DNA of 64,000 nt from positions 1-64,000 of the forward strand of contig CAMXJY010000008.1 of NCBI GenBank assembly GCA_947244325.1. The letters are read 5' to 3'. The position numbers and the translations under genes are program-made. The stretch comes from an uncultured Clostridium sp. (GTDB taxonomy: Bacteria > Bacillota > Clostridia > TANB77 > CAG-508). The notes beneath the pieces are model-generated. The model was not told where the DNA came from. It made no database searches and saw only the letters and a list, made by a program, of their open reading frames with translations. This document shows, piece after piece, positions 19,952-29,438 of this stretch (position 1 is its first letter; every line of letters starts with the position of its first letter).

Positions 19952-20854
19952 TTATTTTATCTTTTTTATCTTTGCTATAAAAAATCCTTCGTATAATTCA
20001 TTTGGACATACACATAAAGTACCATTTAAACTTGTTGGTAGTAATGGTAAATCTTCTATTCCTTCAAAATCTATTGGTACTATTTCCACATTTGCACCAG
20101 CTATAGCCTTTTTTACTATTTCTTCATTTTCTTTTTCTAAAATCGAACAAGTTGAATAAACCATTTCAGAACCTGGTTTTAATATCTTTAATGCTTTTTT
20201 TAATAATGTAATTTGTGATTTAGTAGTTTTTTCAATAAGTTTAGTTGTAAAATATTTAACTATGTTATTATCTTCTGAATTTAAAGTTCCACTTCCACTA
20301 CATGGTGCATCTAATAAAATTTGATCAAAAGAGAAAAAATCGTCTATGTTTCTAGAATCTTTTTGCATAATATATACACAAGAAGCTCCTTGCTTTTCAA
20401 CATTATATTTTAATTTTTCTATTCTCACATTATTCATTTCACAAGCTGTTATATGTGCTTTGTTATTTGATATTGCAGCCATTTGAGTTGTTTTTCCTCC
20501 TGGTGCAGCAGTCATATCTAAAATATCATTATTTTCTTTTGGAGATAAAACAATTGGTGGTAACATTGATGATAAACTTTGAAGATATATTTCACCATTT
20601 TCATATAAATTTAATTTCTGTATATCAATTTCTTCTACATTATTTACTATAAATGCTTCTTTGCTCCATGGGACTTTTTCATATTCTATTTTTTCTTTTT
20701 TTAATATATCTTCAACTTTTTCTATACTACTTTTTAAAGTATTTACTCTAAATGTTACTTTTCTTTCGACTAAATATCCTTCTAATATTTTTTCTGTTAC
20801 CTCTTTTCCATATTGAGTATTTAGCATATCTATTAAAAAATCTGGTATATTCAT
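19952..20854 (-). CDS. rRNA cytosine-C5 methyltransferase, RsmB/RsmF family
   Basis: Nop2/Sun family m5C RNA methyltransferase using S-adenosylmethionine. SAM-binding motif DMTAAPGGKTTQMA lies near residue 114. The two catalytic cysteines are in LDAPCSGSG and YSTCSILEKENEE. The short 300-residue protein lacks the N-terminal NusB-like domain of RsmB and a long C-terminal extension, so it is closer to RsmF/YebU-type or a minimal member; the exact target base cannot be told. GGAG lies 5 bases upstream of the ATG. Confidence 0.88.
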   Translation of the reverse strand: MNIPDFLIDMLNTQYGKEVTEKILEGYLVERKVTFRVNTLKSSIEKVEDILKKEKIEYEKVPWSKEAFIVNNVEEIDIQKLNLYENGEIYLQSLSSMLPPIVLSPKENNDILDMTAAPGGKTTQMAAISNNKAHITACEMNNVRIEKLKYNVEKQGASCVYIMQKDSRNIDDFFSFDQILLDAPCSGSGTLNSEDNNIVKYFTTKLIEKTTKSQITLLKKALKILKPGSEMVYSTCSILEKENEEIVKKAIAGANVEIVPIDFEGIEDLPLLPTSLNGTLCVCPNELYEGFFIAKIKKIK

Positions 20855-20936
20855 TTTTTCTCCTTCTATAATGATTTTCTTATTTATTATACATGTTTTT
20901 ATTTACTTAATCAATAATAGAACAAATTGAATTATA

Positions 20937-21131
20937 GAACAATAGTGGACGATATTTAGTATGAAAAAGATAAAACTTTACTAAATCGTCCACGTAATTG
21001 TTCGCTGTGCCAAATTTACGTTAGTAAATTTGTGTACAAAATTGCCGAAGGCTTTATTTATTAGGAAGTTCAGAGAACTTTCCTAATAAATAAACGCAGG
21101 GGAACTCGGCACTATTGCTACCGAGTTCCCC
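20937..21131. repeat. Multi-hairpin intergenic element, copy A
   Basis: Four successive hairpins fill this intergenic stretch. H1 is bounded by GAACAAT (20937-20943) and ATTGTTC (20997-21003) with an inner GTGGACG/CGTCCAC stem. H2 is CAAATTTA (21011-21018) with TAAATTTG (21025-21032). After GCCGAAGGC comes H3 (TTTATTTATTAGG with CCTAATAAATAAA, 21053-21094). H4 is a perfect 11-bp GGGGAACTCGG stem (21099-21131). The order, the H2 sequence and the GCGAAG-like linker recur in copy B at 33063-33234. Confidence 0.65.
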
Positions 21132-21150
21132 TACCCTTACTTACATAGGA

Positions 21151-21534
21151 TTACCATTCAATTGTTTCGATTAAATCATCTATACTACCTGTTACTTTTA
21201 TAATTTCTGGAATCTCATAAAAATTAACTGTATTTTCTAATTCAAAGTCTTTTCCATCTTCAGAGTATAAATAAACTTTTTTATTTAATGCAAGTGCCAT
21301 ACCTAATTCTATATGTGTGCCTCTCCCTGCTGGTAATATAATAATTACAATATCTGAATCTTTAATTCCTTGTATTTCAAAATCTGATTCTTTTATCATG
21401 TCTTCTCTAGTTTCATCTTCATTAATGTTTTCAGCCCAATTATATGTGTGAATATGTCCTAAATTTATTAACTTTTTAGAAACTGTATTTACTATTTCAA
21501 AATTTTTAAATCCTGATCCTATATAAAATTTCAT
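21151..21534 (-). CDS. Nucleoside 2-deoxyribosyltransferase-like protein
   Basis: A 127-residue single-domain protein with the Rossmann-like fold of the nucleoside 2-deoxyribosyltransferase/toll-related group. Visible features are the N-terminal MKFYIGSGF strand and loop, DIVIIILPAGRGTHIELGMALAL (nucleotide-binding loop with the conserved Gly-x-x-x-Glu), and KKVYLYSED. The Glu in THIELG is the likely catalytic residue. Substrate uncertain: base exchange on deoxynucleosides or hydrolysis of a nucleotide. AAAGGAG lies 6 bases before the ATG. A multi-hairpin element follows. Confidence 0.72.
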   Translation of the reverse strand: MKFYIGSGFKNFEIVNTVSKKLINLGHIHTYNWAENINEDETREDMIKESDFEIQGIKDSDIVIIILPAGRGTHIELGMALALNKKVYLYSEDGKDFELENTVNFYEIPEIIKVTGSIDDLIETIEW

Positions 21535-21570
21535 ATGATTCTCCTTTTATTATTAATTTTCATTATTATA

Positions 21571-23091
21571 TCATAAATTAATAATTAGTGGGTCCATTTC
21601 ATAATATATTTCTCCTGCATCATCTGATTCATCAATTGGATTATGCAAGGTTTCTACTGGAACTATTTTTATATAATCTGTGTTTGTGTTTTCTATTAAT
21701 AAATAATCTATTGTTTCCCAAGTTGCATTATTATATTTCTTAGTTGGAACATCATGATAATCATAATCTTCTCTAGTTCCATCTGAATAAATAAGAGTGT
21801 TTTTATTACTTGTTGCAAAACAGCTTAGTTCATTTCCATTTGCATCATATACTTTATATTCTCTTGTAAGTGGTAAATGCTCTATATTAGGATTTGAATA
21901 TCTATTTTCAAAAGCATTAGAAGATTGATTTGTGGCAGAGTGATTTATTCTTACAATTGTTTGAATAGGTGATATTACAACTTTTTCAACTTTATGTGTT
22001 ATATTTCTAAAACTTGACTTTATATCTGGATTTTCTATAACTTTACTATCTTTTAAAATATCATTCTTAGAAACTCTTACATCAAACTCGCTTGGTAAAT
22101 CTATTATTCCAATAGGTTCTGTATCCATCATGTTAGCATCATAATCATAAGCAAATCTCTGACAATCATTACGCCATCCTCTTAAATTTTTCCAATCAAT
22201 GATTCCTACTAATTTATTATTTTTTAGTGTAATTTTAAAATCACTTTTTCCATCTAAAACATCTTCTGTTAACATATACATTGTATATACTTTATATTCG
22301 TATTCACTTATTTTTTCTATGTTTTGCCAATTTCTAACACAATATGGAACATCATCTATATAAATACTTGCATACCAATCCATATTTGGATTGAACTTAT
22401 CATAATTATATGTCCCCCCTTTTTGATTATAATTAAGAGAAATAGCTGGAATATATCCTGTTTCCTCACGTTCTTTTATAGCATTATTGATTTTTGCCAA
22501 TTTATTTTTGTATTCTTTTTCTATATCTTCTTCTGTAACGACTATATCATTATATTTTATATTATAATTACCTTTATTAAATTCTTCTTCATGAATTTTA
22601 GCTTTTAAATCAAATTCAACTCTCTCTTTTAATTTACTTTTAGCTTCTTCTTGTGTTTTTATATATTCATCTGTAAGAATATTTTCATCAAGTTTTAATT
22701 TTTTATAATCTTCTTCACTTAACTTTATATTAAATTCTAAAATTGTTATTCCTTCATTACATAAAGTTGATGTTAGTTCTACTTTTGTATTTTCAAATGA
22801 TATTATTTGATTTTGTACAGGCTTTTTATAATCTACATATTTATTTGAAAATTCAAGTCCTAACCAATCTACTGCTGGAATACCATTTATTTTTCCGCCA
22901 GTTGCAGCATATACAGCAAAAGTACCTATTATTGTGCATAATATTGAAATTGCAACTGTAGCAAATTTTCTTAAATAACATTTTTTCTTCTTTTTAGTTC
23001 TTAAAGTATAATTTATTCTATTTTGAATTTTTACTGGTATTTCTATGTCATTTTCAATTGTAGACTTTATAAATTCTTCAATATTATTCAT
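21571..23091 (-). CDS. Membrane-anchored anti-sigma-like protein (DUF4179-like)
   Basis: Probable regulator of the ECF sigma factor encoded just upstream. The first 45 residues are cytoplasmic and lysine-rich (RTKKKKKCYLRKF), one membrane helix follows (about residues 43-62), then a long extracytoplasmic domain of about 440 residues. The start at 23091 (MNNIEEF) is chosen because AAGGAGG lies 6 bases upstream of it; the earlier in-frame ATG overlaps that site. The ATG overlaps the last codons of the sigma gene, so translation is coupled. The signal sensed is unknown. Confidence 0.75.
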   Translation of the reverse strand: MNNIEEFIKSTIENDIEIPVKIQNRINYTLRTKKKKKCYLRKFATVAISILCTIIGTFAVYAATGGKINGIPAVDWLGLEFSNKYVDYKKPVQNQIISFENTKVELTSTLCNEGITILEFNIKLSEEDYKKLKLDENILTDEYIKTQEEAKSKLKERVEFDLKAKIHEEEFNKGNYNIKYNDIVVTEEDIEKEYKNKLAKINNAIKEREETGYIPAISLNYNQKGGTYNYDKFNPNMDWYASIYIDDVPYCVRNWQNIEKISEYEYKVYTMYMLTEDVLDGKSDFKITLKNNKLVGIIDWKNLRGWRNDCQRFAYDYDANMMDTEPIGIIDLPSEFDVRVSKNDILKDSKVIENPDIKSSFRNITHKVEKVVISPIQTIVRINHSATNQSSNAFENRYSNPNIEHLPLTREYKVYDANGNELSCFATSNKNTLIYSDGTREDYDYHDVPTKKYNNATWETIDYLLIENTNTDYIKIVPVETLHNPIDESDDAGEIYYEMDPLIINL

Positions 23092-23602
23092 AATAACCTC
23101 CTTCATACTGATTTTTTAATTTACTTTTTGCTCTTGCAAGTTTACTTCTAATTGTGTTTTCATTTATTTTTAATATTTTACTAATTTCTTTTGTAGAATA
23201 ATCTTCGTAATAATATAATGTTAATATTAGTTTTTCATCATCTTTTAAATCTTTTATTAAATTTTCAAAATTCATATTTTTTAGAAAATTTTCTTCAAAA
23301 ATTAATTTTTTTGAAAATTCTTCCTCATCATATGATGTATTATATCTTTTTCGTTTTATATAAATTTTGTTGCATTCATTTATCAAAATTTTTATTAACC
23401 ATGTCTTAAAAAATTTATTATTTCTTAATTTTCGTATATTTTGATAACATGATATTATTGTTTCTTGAATTGCATCAGCTACATCATTATCATCTTGTAA
23501 TTTTGTTTTAGCAATTATATACAAATCCTTTTGAACTAATAATATAAGTTCATTAAATGCTTCTTCATCATTTCTCTTTGCTTTTTTCACGAGTTCTTCC
23601 AC
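23084..23602 (-). CDS. ECF RNA polymerase sigma factor (pair 1)
   Basis: Sigma-70 family extracytoplasmic-function type, 172 residues. Region 2 (about residues 10-75) includes VADAIQETIISCYQNIRKL and KFFKTWLIKILINECN. Region 4 (about 112-165) includes LTLYYYEDYSTKEISKILKINENTIRSKLARAK, a clear HTH. Start codon is GTG with GGAGG 7 bases upstream. It overlaps its partner membrane protein by 8 bases. It is closely similar in layout to the sigma factor at 30623, and both share a sequence box just upstream. Confidence 0.92.
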   Translation of the reverse strand: MEELVKKAKRNDEEAFNELILLVQKDLYIIAKTKLQDDNDVADAIQETIISCYQNIRKLRNNKFFKTWLIKILINECNKIYIKRKRYNTSYDEEEFSKKLIFEENFLKNMNFENLIKDLKDDEKLILTLYYYEDYSTKEISKILKINENTIRSKLARAKSKLKNQYEGGYYE

Positions 23603-23615
23603 AATTTAACCTCCA

Positions 23616-23632
23616 TATTTTAGTACATATAT
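23616..23632 (-). promoter_or_regulatory. Shared box upstream of ECF gene 1
   Basis: The plus strand reads TATTTTAGTACATATAT. The same sequence with one inserted base (TATTTTAGATACATATAT) is found at 31163-31180 at the same place upstream of the related ECF gene. A shared autoregulatory promoter element is a reasonable guess; the AT-rich background weakens it. Confidence 0.4.
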
Positions 23633-23725
23633 TTTTTATTTTAGATTGTTTTATTGCTTAATTTTGTTGCATAAATTTATTATATCTTTAAAATAAATTT
23701 ATTTGAATATTTCTTGATTAAAATA

Positions 23726-23770
23726 AGCCAAAACAGGCTGGGAACTTTTTATAGTCCCCAGCCTGTTTTT
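23726..23770 (-). terminator. Intrinsic terminator after coaB-like gene
   Basis: A 12-bp stem (AAACAGGCTGGG with CCCAGCCTGTTT, 23731-23768) just past the stop codon at 23783, ending in TTTT on the minus strand. It is more GC-rich than other terminators here, like the gene it serves. The rest of 23603-23725 holds the upstream region of the ECF gene. Confidence 0.8.
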
Positions 23771-23782
23771 CCTCCCTCTTAA

Positions 23783-24550
23783 TTAAAAGAGAAGTGTTTC
23801 CAATGCTTTTGCAATCTCTTTTTTGGTCTGGCATTCTGTTACAATACCATCCTTGTTCAGAATCATTGCCCAGTGCTTTCCGCCGCCGATCTTCGCCAAA
23901 TCATTCGCCACAATGTAATCAGCATCGTTTTTCTCTCTAAGCTTTGACGCCACCTGATAAAGATATTCCTTACTTACTCCTTCCAAAAGCTTAAAACCTA
24001 CCAAAGTTACATCAGGTGCCATCTGCTTAATTAAGCTGATAACCTTTGGTGTAAGCCCCATCTTTACCATCAGATTTGGCTCATATGACGAAATCTTTGT
24101 GTTGTTATTGCAGACACATTCTGGATTCCTGAAGATGTCCACAATAGACTCCTCAGTGATTTCTTCTTTCTTCACTGCCTTCTGAAGCATCTCATAGATT
24201 TCATGTGCCAAGTCCTCCGCTCTGACTACATACTCTCCAGTGTAATCGCCAACAGCAGATGAATGAACAATGATATCTATTCTGTCTCTGGAAAAAATGT
24301 CCTTTAAAGCATCAATCAGATCCTGTGTTGTCTTAACAGTCACAAGCTCCACTTGTTCTCCAACAAACCTCGGCTTATAAGACATTTTGGGTGAAATATA
24401 GTAAATCTTGCCAATCTCGTCTGCCTTATCTTCCAAAACGGTTTCTGCGATCACATTGCCGAGCGCCCCTGTTGACATATTCGTAATTTGCATTACGGCA
24501 TCAATAGGCTCGTTCGTAGGTCCAGCTGTAATTATAATGTTTCTTTTCAT
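23783..24550 (-). CDS. coaB: Phosphopantothenate-cysteine ligase (CoaB), stand-alone
   Basis: Predicted to join phosphopantothenate and cysteine in coenzyme A synthesis. The 255-residue protein holds only the CoaB domain, as in streptococcal-type stand-alone enzymes, with no CoaC decarboxylase beside it. Visible features: IIITAGPTNEPID at the N-terminus, ITNMSTGALGN, VHSSAVGDYT, LVGFKLLEG and DYIVANDLA. Codon use is visibly richer in G and C than in neighbours (AAGCTT, GCC, CTC, GTC), suggesting transfer. It is 12 bases downstream of a broken nitrilase gene and followed by a GC-rich terminator. Confidence 0.82.
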   Translation of the reverse strand: MKRNIIITAGPTNEPIDAVMQITNMSTGALGNVIAETVLEDKADEIGKIYYISPKMSYKPRFVGEQVELVTVKTTQDLIDALKDIFSRDRIDIIVHSSAVGDYTGEYVVRAEDLAHEIYEMLQKAVKKEEITEESIVDIFRNPECVCNNNTKISSYEPNLMVKMGLTPKVISLIKQMAPDVTLVGFKLLEGVSKEYLYQVASKLREKNDADYIVANDLAKIGGGKHWAMILNKDGIVTECQTKKEIAKALETLLF

Positions 24551-24562
24551 AGTTTTTTCCTC

Positions 24563-25419
24563 CTATAAACTTTCTACAACAATGTCTCTTGGGTTACTTA
24601 AATACTTATCGCTTCTACCATACCTACTTAAGTTCTCATAAAAAGCGAACTTTCCATAAGTATATTGAGCGCTTTCTCTGGATAAAGAGAGAATATGGCA
24701 TACATTCTTTTTTGTTTCTACTCCTTCTTTTTCAAGCCACTCTTTTTCATGTCCTGAAATAGGTCCGTAAATATAGCTTTTTCCATCTCCATAATTCTCA
24801 CCTTTGTATGTGCTTACGCAATTTAATACAAAAGTGTATAAGCCTTCATTATGATTATGGATGCATACGGTTTCCTCTTCAAAAACTCGAGTGTTTGAAT
24901 TAGAGCAGATTGCAAAGATACCAAATAACTCATTATTAAATTCCTTATTTCTCGAAATATAATAAGCTAAATGATAATACTCCATGCAGTTAAAAATGTA
25001 TATTTTCTTTCCCTTTATCCAGAACTCGTACTGCTTGATGTGTGTTTCCAAAAATTCTTCTGGCGAAATATACGAAACTTTCCTTGCCATTGGTTCTGCT
25101 CCTGAAGCATATGCCTTTGCAATTTCACGTTTTTCACCATTTGAAAACACTACTGTTATGTTTATTCCGTCCTGATAGTAACTGCCTGCAACAATAATCT
25201 GCCATCTGACAATTCCTGATACTTACTTTCGTATTTTTCAATATATGTCATCTCAGGAAATACTGCTACATCTGGTTTCAACTTTTCTATAATACTAAAA
25301 GCTGATTCCATTTGCTTAAAAACATCGGATGTCTCAATCAAAAATTCATTTTTACTGTCACAGTCTAAATCAACTTTCAATTGAAGCATACATACTGATA
25401 AATACTCATTTATCCGCAT
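24563..25419 (-). pseudogene. Nitrilase-superfamily hydrolase, frameshifted
   Basis: Two reading frames together encode one carbon-nitrogen hydrolase. The first frame gives the N-terminus with the catalytic Glu (VFPEMTY); the second gives the Lys (REIAKAY) and Cys (IFNCMEYY). The break is at 25195-25198: the first frame reads DGRLLLQ and then stops, while joining DGRL to IVAGSYYQDG restores continuity with loss of one base or gain of two. The true start is MRINEYLS at 25419, with AAAGGAG 9 bases upstream. The rejoined protein would be about 285 residues. Either a real pseudogene or a sequencing/assembly error. The base composition is less AT-rich than the surroundings. Confidence 0.8.
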
Positions 25420-25519
25420 ATTCTCTAACTCCTTTCTCTTTGATAATTGCATTATAATTCCTTCTGTGCTATAATTCAAATATATATTATTTATAGTTAT
25501 TATAATGTGAGGTTATGAT

Positions 25520-26414
25520 ATGAATATTAATTACGAGTATTATAAAATATTTTATACAGTAGCACTTTACCGGAAGTGTTACAAAAGCAGCAGATTCTCT
25601 ATATATTTCACAACCTGCTGTTACTAAATCTATACAAAAATTAGAAACAGAACTTGGAATCACTTTATTTAATAGAAGTCCTAAAGGTGTTACTTTAACA
25701 GAAAATGGAAAAATTTTTTATAGTTTTATTAAAAATGGAATAGAAAGTTTTATGAATGGTGAACATAAGCTTACTGCTCTAAAAAACTTAGAAACTGGTA
25801 CTATAAAAATTGGTGCTAGTAGTACTGTTACTAAACACTTTTTAGTTGATTATATAGCAAAATTTCATAATAAATTTCCTAATATTGATATTTCTGTTAC
25901 TAATAATTTAACCAAAAACTTGATATCTGATTTAAAAAAAGGAAGTCTTGATGTGTTAGTTGTTAATCTTCCTATGTCAAATGATGATGATTTAGATATA
26001 ACACCTTGTGCTAAACTACATGACGGATTTGCTGGAAATATAGAATATAAAAATCAAATTAAAGAACCTATCTCTTTAAAAGATTTAGTAGAAAATTATC
26101 CTATTATTACTCAAAAAGAACCTTCTAATACTAGAGCTTTTTTAAATTCTTTAATGAGTACAAATAATGTTAAATTTCATCCAAAATTTGATATTGTAAG
26201 TTATGGACTTGTAAAAGATTTTGCAAAAGCAGGACTTGGAATTGCTTATATTACTAAAGAATTTGCAAAAGAAGAATTAAAAAACAAACTTCTTTTTGAA
26301 ATTCCTATAAAAGAAACAATACCTAAAAGGGGCTTAGGTATTGTTCTTCCCAAAAATATGATTTCTAGTTTTGCAACAGAAAAATTTATTGAGATAATAA
26401 AAGGGCAAGCTTAA
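25520..26414 (+). pseudogene. LysR-family regulator, frameshifted in the HTH
   Basis: The ATG at 25520 (GAGG site 7 bases upstream) begins MNINYEYYKIFYTVAL, a typical LysR N-terminus, but the frame breaks at about 25565-25568 (CTTTACC). Removing one T restores TGSVTKAADSLYISQPAVTK, the DNA-binding HTH, and runs on to the substrate-binding domain (ELGITLFNRSPKGVTLTENG and onward, about 297 residues in all). As read, only a 220-residue C-terminal fragment from 25752 is open. It is divergent from the broken nitrilase gene, the usual position for a LysR regulator of that gene. Confidence 0.85.
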
Positions 26415-26417
26415 AAT

Positions 26418-26475
26418 AAAATGTACCTAATTGGAATATACACTTTTTTAGTGTATATTCTATCAGGTACATTTT
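26418..26475 (+). terminator. Strong nested terminator after LysR gene
   Basis: Outer arms AAAATGTACCT (26418-26428) and AGGTACATTTT (26465-26475) enclose a perfect inner 10-bp stem GAATATACAC/GTGTATATTC (26434-26460). It may serve both strands. Confidence 0.7.
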
Positions 26476-26549
26476 AGATTTTCTAATATTTTTCAGTCTT
26501 GAGCTTACCATAATTTTCTTGTATAGGAACTGATATCAAATAATTACTA

Positions 26550-27452
26550 TCAGTTTTCTTTATTTTCAAATATTATAGCTACAATTCCACATATCATTCC
26601 ACCAATTGGATATACTATCCAAGCAATATGCCATAAATTAAATACTATTCCACTTATAAAAAATATAATTGTTGCTATTAGCATTATAATACCAGATATT
26701 TTTCCAACTAAATCATTTCCATCTTTATTTATATGTGGAGATATTTTATTATATAATTCAATATCATACTTAGATTTTTGAATTCCAAAATAAACATATA
26801 TGTATACTGATATTGTAGTAAATCCTAATAAAATTACTAATGGTATTGTGCTTTCATCATCAACATATTCCATACCATATAAGAAAATTAATTGTATTGC
26901 TGATAATATATTTATCATTACTGCAATAGCTATTGCTTTTGCAAACTTAGGATTAAATTTCTCTATTTCATCATCAGTATAAAAATTAGGTAGTTTTGGA
27001 TTTTTCTTTTTGTAATTATCTTGTTCAATCCCCAATATTATAAATATTGGAACTGCTATTAATACAAAAAGTAGTAATATTGCAATACCAATTATTGAAT
27101 ATTTTTCTTGAATTTCTTCTGTTCCTGGTATTCCTGCAAAATACATAAAAATTGTTACACCAACTAATATAATAGCTACAGCTAAAGCAATTCCTTTACT
27201 GAATCTATTCATTAAATTTTCATATTGTTTTTTGTCACTATTAGTATTTTCTGAAATTTTTCCTTTTAGTATCTCATCAATACTACAATCAAAAATTTCA
27301 CATATAGTTACTAATTTTTCTGTTTCTGGATAACCACTTCCACTTTCCCATTTTGATACTGCTTGCCTTGATACCTCAAGCCTTTCTGCTAATTGTTCTT
27401 GTGACATATTTTGTTTTTTTCTTAATATTTGTAGATTTTCACTAAATCCCAT
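26550..27452 (-). CDS. XRE-family regulator fused to a membrane domain
   Basis: The N-terminal Cro/C1-type HTH (about residues 5-60: LRKKQNMSQEQLAERLEVSRQAVSKWESG) is followed by a linker and four to six hydrophobic helices (about 90-290). Such fusions are common in Clostridia; the membrane part may sense a signal or only tether the protein. The start at 27452 (MGFSENL) has TAGGAGGTG 7 bases upstream; a longer in-frame start would add 17 residues before the HTH. About 300 residues. Confidence 0.85.
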   Translation of the reverse strand: MGFSENLQILRKKQNMSQEQLAERLEVSRQAVSKWESGSGYPETEKLVTICEIFDCSIDEILKGKISENTNSDKKQYENLMNRFSKGIALAVAIILVGVTIFMYFAGIPGTEEIQEKYSIIGIAILLLFVLIAVPIFIILGIEQDNYKKKNPKLPNFYTDDEIEKFNPKFAKAIAIAVMINILSAIQLIFLYGMEYVDDESTIPLVILLGFTTISVYIYVYFGIQKSKYDIELYNKISPHINKDGNDLVGKISGIIMLIATIIFFISGIVFNLWHIAWIVYPIGGMICGIVAIIFENKEN

Positions 27453-27585
27453 ATCTATGCACCTCCTATATTCAATTTTAGAGTTGCATAAGGATTTTTT
27501 CAACCAACTACCATTTGCAATCTAAATTTTCTTTGCTACTTAAAGTTGCATCACTTGCTACATCTGGTTTTATTAAAATTTGTAA

Positions 27586-29310
27586 TTACTTTTTTCCTAA
27601 GATTTTTTTCATTTCTTCTTGTCTTTTTACTTTTTTAGTAGTTGTTTTTATAAGTTCCTCATCAGTTAAAATTAAATTTTGAATATGTTTATATCTTGGA
27701 AAAGTTTTATTTAATTCTTTAATTTGTTCCCATACAATATTATATAATTCCTCTTCACTTTTATCAACATATTTTTCTTTTGCTACCTCTTTACTATAAA
27801 CAATTTTTACTGATAATTTAATATCTGTTTTATCATTTTCATCTGGAAGTCCAAATACCATTGATTCTTCTACAATTTCTAATCTATTTACTAAAGTTTC
27901 TAATTCTTCTGGAAATACTTTTTTACCATTTTTTAAAACTATCATATTTTTATTTCTTCCAGTTATATATATTAATCCTTCTTTATCTATATATCCTAAA
28001 TCTCCAGTGTAAAACCAACCATCTTTTAAAACTTCTGCTGTAATCTCTGGCATTTCATAGTATCCAAGCATTATATTTGGACCTTTTACTCTTATTTCCC
28101 CTATTCCATTTTCGTCTTTATTTACAACTTCTATAGTATCATTAATCATTGGTAATCCAACTGAGCCTGGTTTCATAACCTTATAATTTTCAGCTGCAAT
28201 TACTGGAGATGTTTCACTTAATCCATATCCTTGTAAAGTTGCTACTCCTAAATCATTAAAGCCTTTTAAAATTTCTGAATCTGCTGGTGCTCCTCCTGAA
28301 ATAACAAGTCTTAAGCTTCCACCTAATGCATCAATTACTTGTTTAAATAATTTTCTTCTTATATCAATATTAAACTTTAATAAGAAATTACTGATTTTTC
28401 TTGCAAATTTTATTAAATTTGTTTTTCCTTGTTTTTCAATTTCTTTCATTATAGTTTTATAAATTGCTTCAACTAAAATTGGTACACCAACAAAAACACT
28501 TACTTTGTATTCATTTAAGTTTTGTTTTATATATCTTAATCCATCTGGAAATACTGTTTTTACTCCACACGCAAGCATCATTATTAAACAAGTTGATCCA
28601 AATATATGATGAAATGGTAAAAATGCAATATTAGTATCTGTTTTTCTAATATCCTCTACTGATTGAATTGCATATATATTTGAAGCTATATTTCTTTGTG
28701 AAAGCATTACTGCTTTTGATTTTGATGTTGTCCCTGATGTAAATAATAAAATATTCATTATATTTTCATCAATTTTAAAATTTATATAATCTGTTTCATT
28801 ATTTTTTAATAATTCATCACCTTTATTAATAAGCTCACTTACACTTTTATAACCTTCAAGTCTGCTCATACAAACATATTCTGTTAATCCCGTATTTTTA
28901 TTTTCTTTTATCTTAGAAATTTTTTCTTCTAATTTCTCATCAAAAATTATACAATCTGCTTTACTTCTGATTAAAGAACTTTCAAGCTCATCATATTGTA
29001 AGTCTTTATCTAATGGAATTGATACTATTCCACCTAAAAGATTTGCTAGATGTGATATTACCCATTCATATCTATTTCTTCCTATTACAGCAATTCTTTT
29101 ACCTTTAAATCCCATGCTAAAAAGTGCTGTTCCTAATTTATTTACATCTTCTAATAATCTTTTATAACTTACATTTTCATAAGTTACTTGTTTTTTTTCT
29201 TGATGTTTTATAACAAATGCAATATCTTCGTCATAAACCTTTGCTGAATTGTATATAATTTCTTTTATGTTTTTAAATTCTGTGGCTTCAAATATCTTTT
29301 TATTTTCCAT
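27586..29310 (-). CDS. Long-chain acyl-CoA synthetase / AMP-binding ligase
   Basis: Adenylate-forming enzyme activating a carboxylic acid, most likely a fatty acid, to its CoA thioester. ATP-binding P-loop LLFTSGTTSKSKAVMLS lies around residue 190, the A5 motif GYGLSETSP around 345, the A7 aspartate in YTGDLGYIDKEGLIYITGR near 435, and a C-terminal lysine region TTTKKVKRQEEM at the end. At 574 residues it is slightly short for FadD but full length in motifs. GGAG lies 8 bases before the ATG. Exact substrate cannot be told. Confidence 0.88.
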   Translation of the reverse strand: MENKKIFEATEFKNIKEIIYNSAKVYDEDIAFVIKHQEKKQVTYENVSYKRLLEDVNKLGTALFSMGFKGKRIAVIGRNRYEWVISHLANLLGGIVSIPLDKDLQYDELESSLIRSKADCIIFDEKLEEKISKIKENKNTGLTEYVCMSRLEGYKSVSELINKGDELLKNNETDYINFKIDENIMNILLFTSGTTSKSKAVMLSQRNIASNIYAIQSVEDIRKTDTNIAFLPFHHIFGSTCLIMMLACGVKTVFPDGLRYIKQNLNEYKVSVFVGVPILVEAIYKTIMKEIEKQGKTNLIKFARKISNFLLKFNIDIRRKLFKQVIDALGGSLRLVISGGAPADSEILKGFNDLGVATLQGYGLSETSPVIAAENYKVMKPGSVGLPMINDTIEVVNKDENGIGEIRVKGPNIMLGYYEMPEITAEVLKDGWFYTGDLGYIDKEGLIYITGRNKNMIVLKNGKKVFPEELETLVNRLEIVEESMVFGLPDENDKTDIKLSVKIVYSKEVAKEKYVDKSEEELYNIVWEQIKELNKTFPRYKHIQNLILTDEELIKTTTKKVKRQEEMKKILGKK

Positions 29311-29438
29311 GATATAATTTTCTCCTTTTAAGTATTTTATTCTAAAAATACTTTATTATTATACTTTTAATATACCACAAAAAACTACTAAAATCTTTAG
29401 ACTGGCAAGTCAGTATAAATTTTATAAAATATTAGCAT

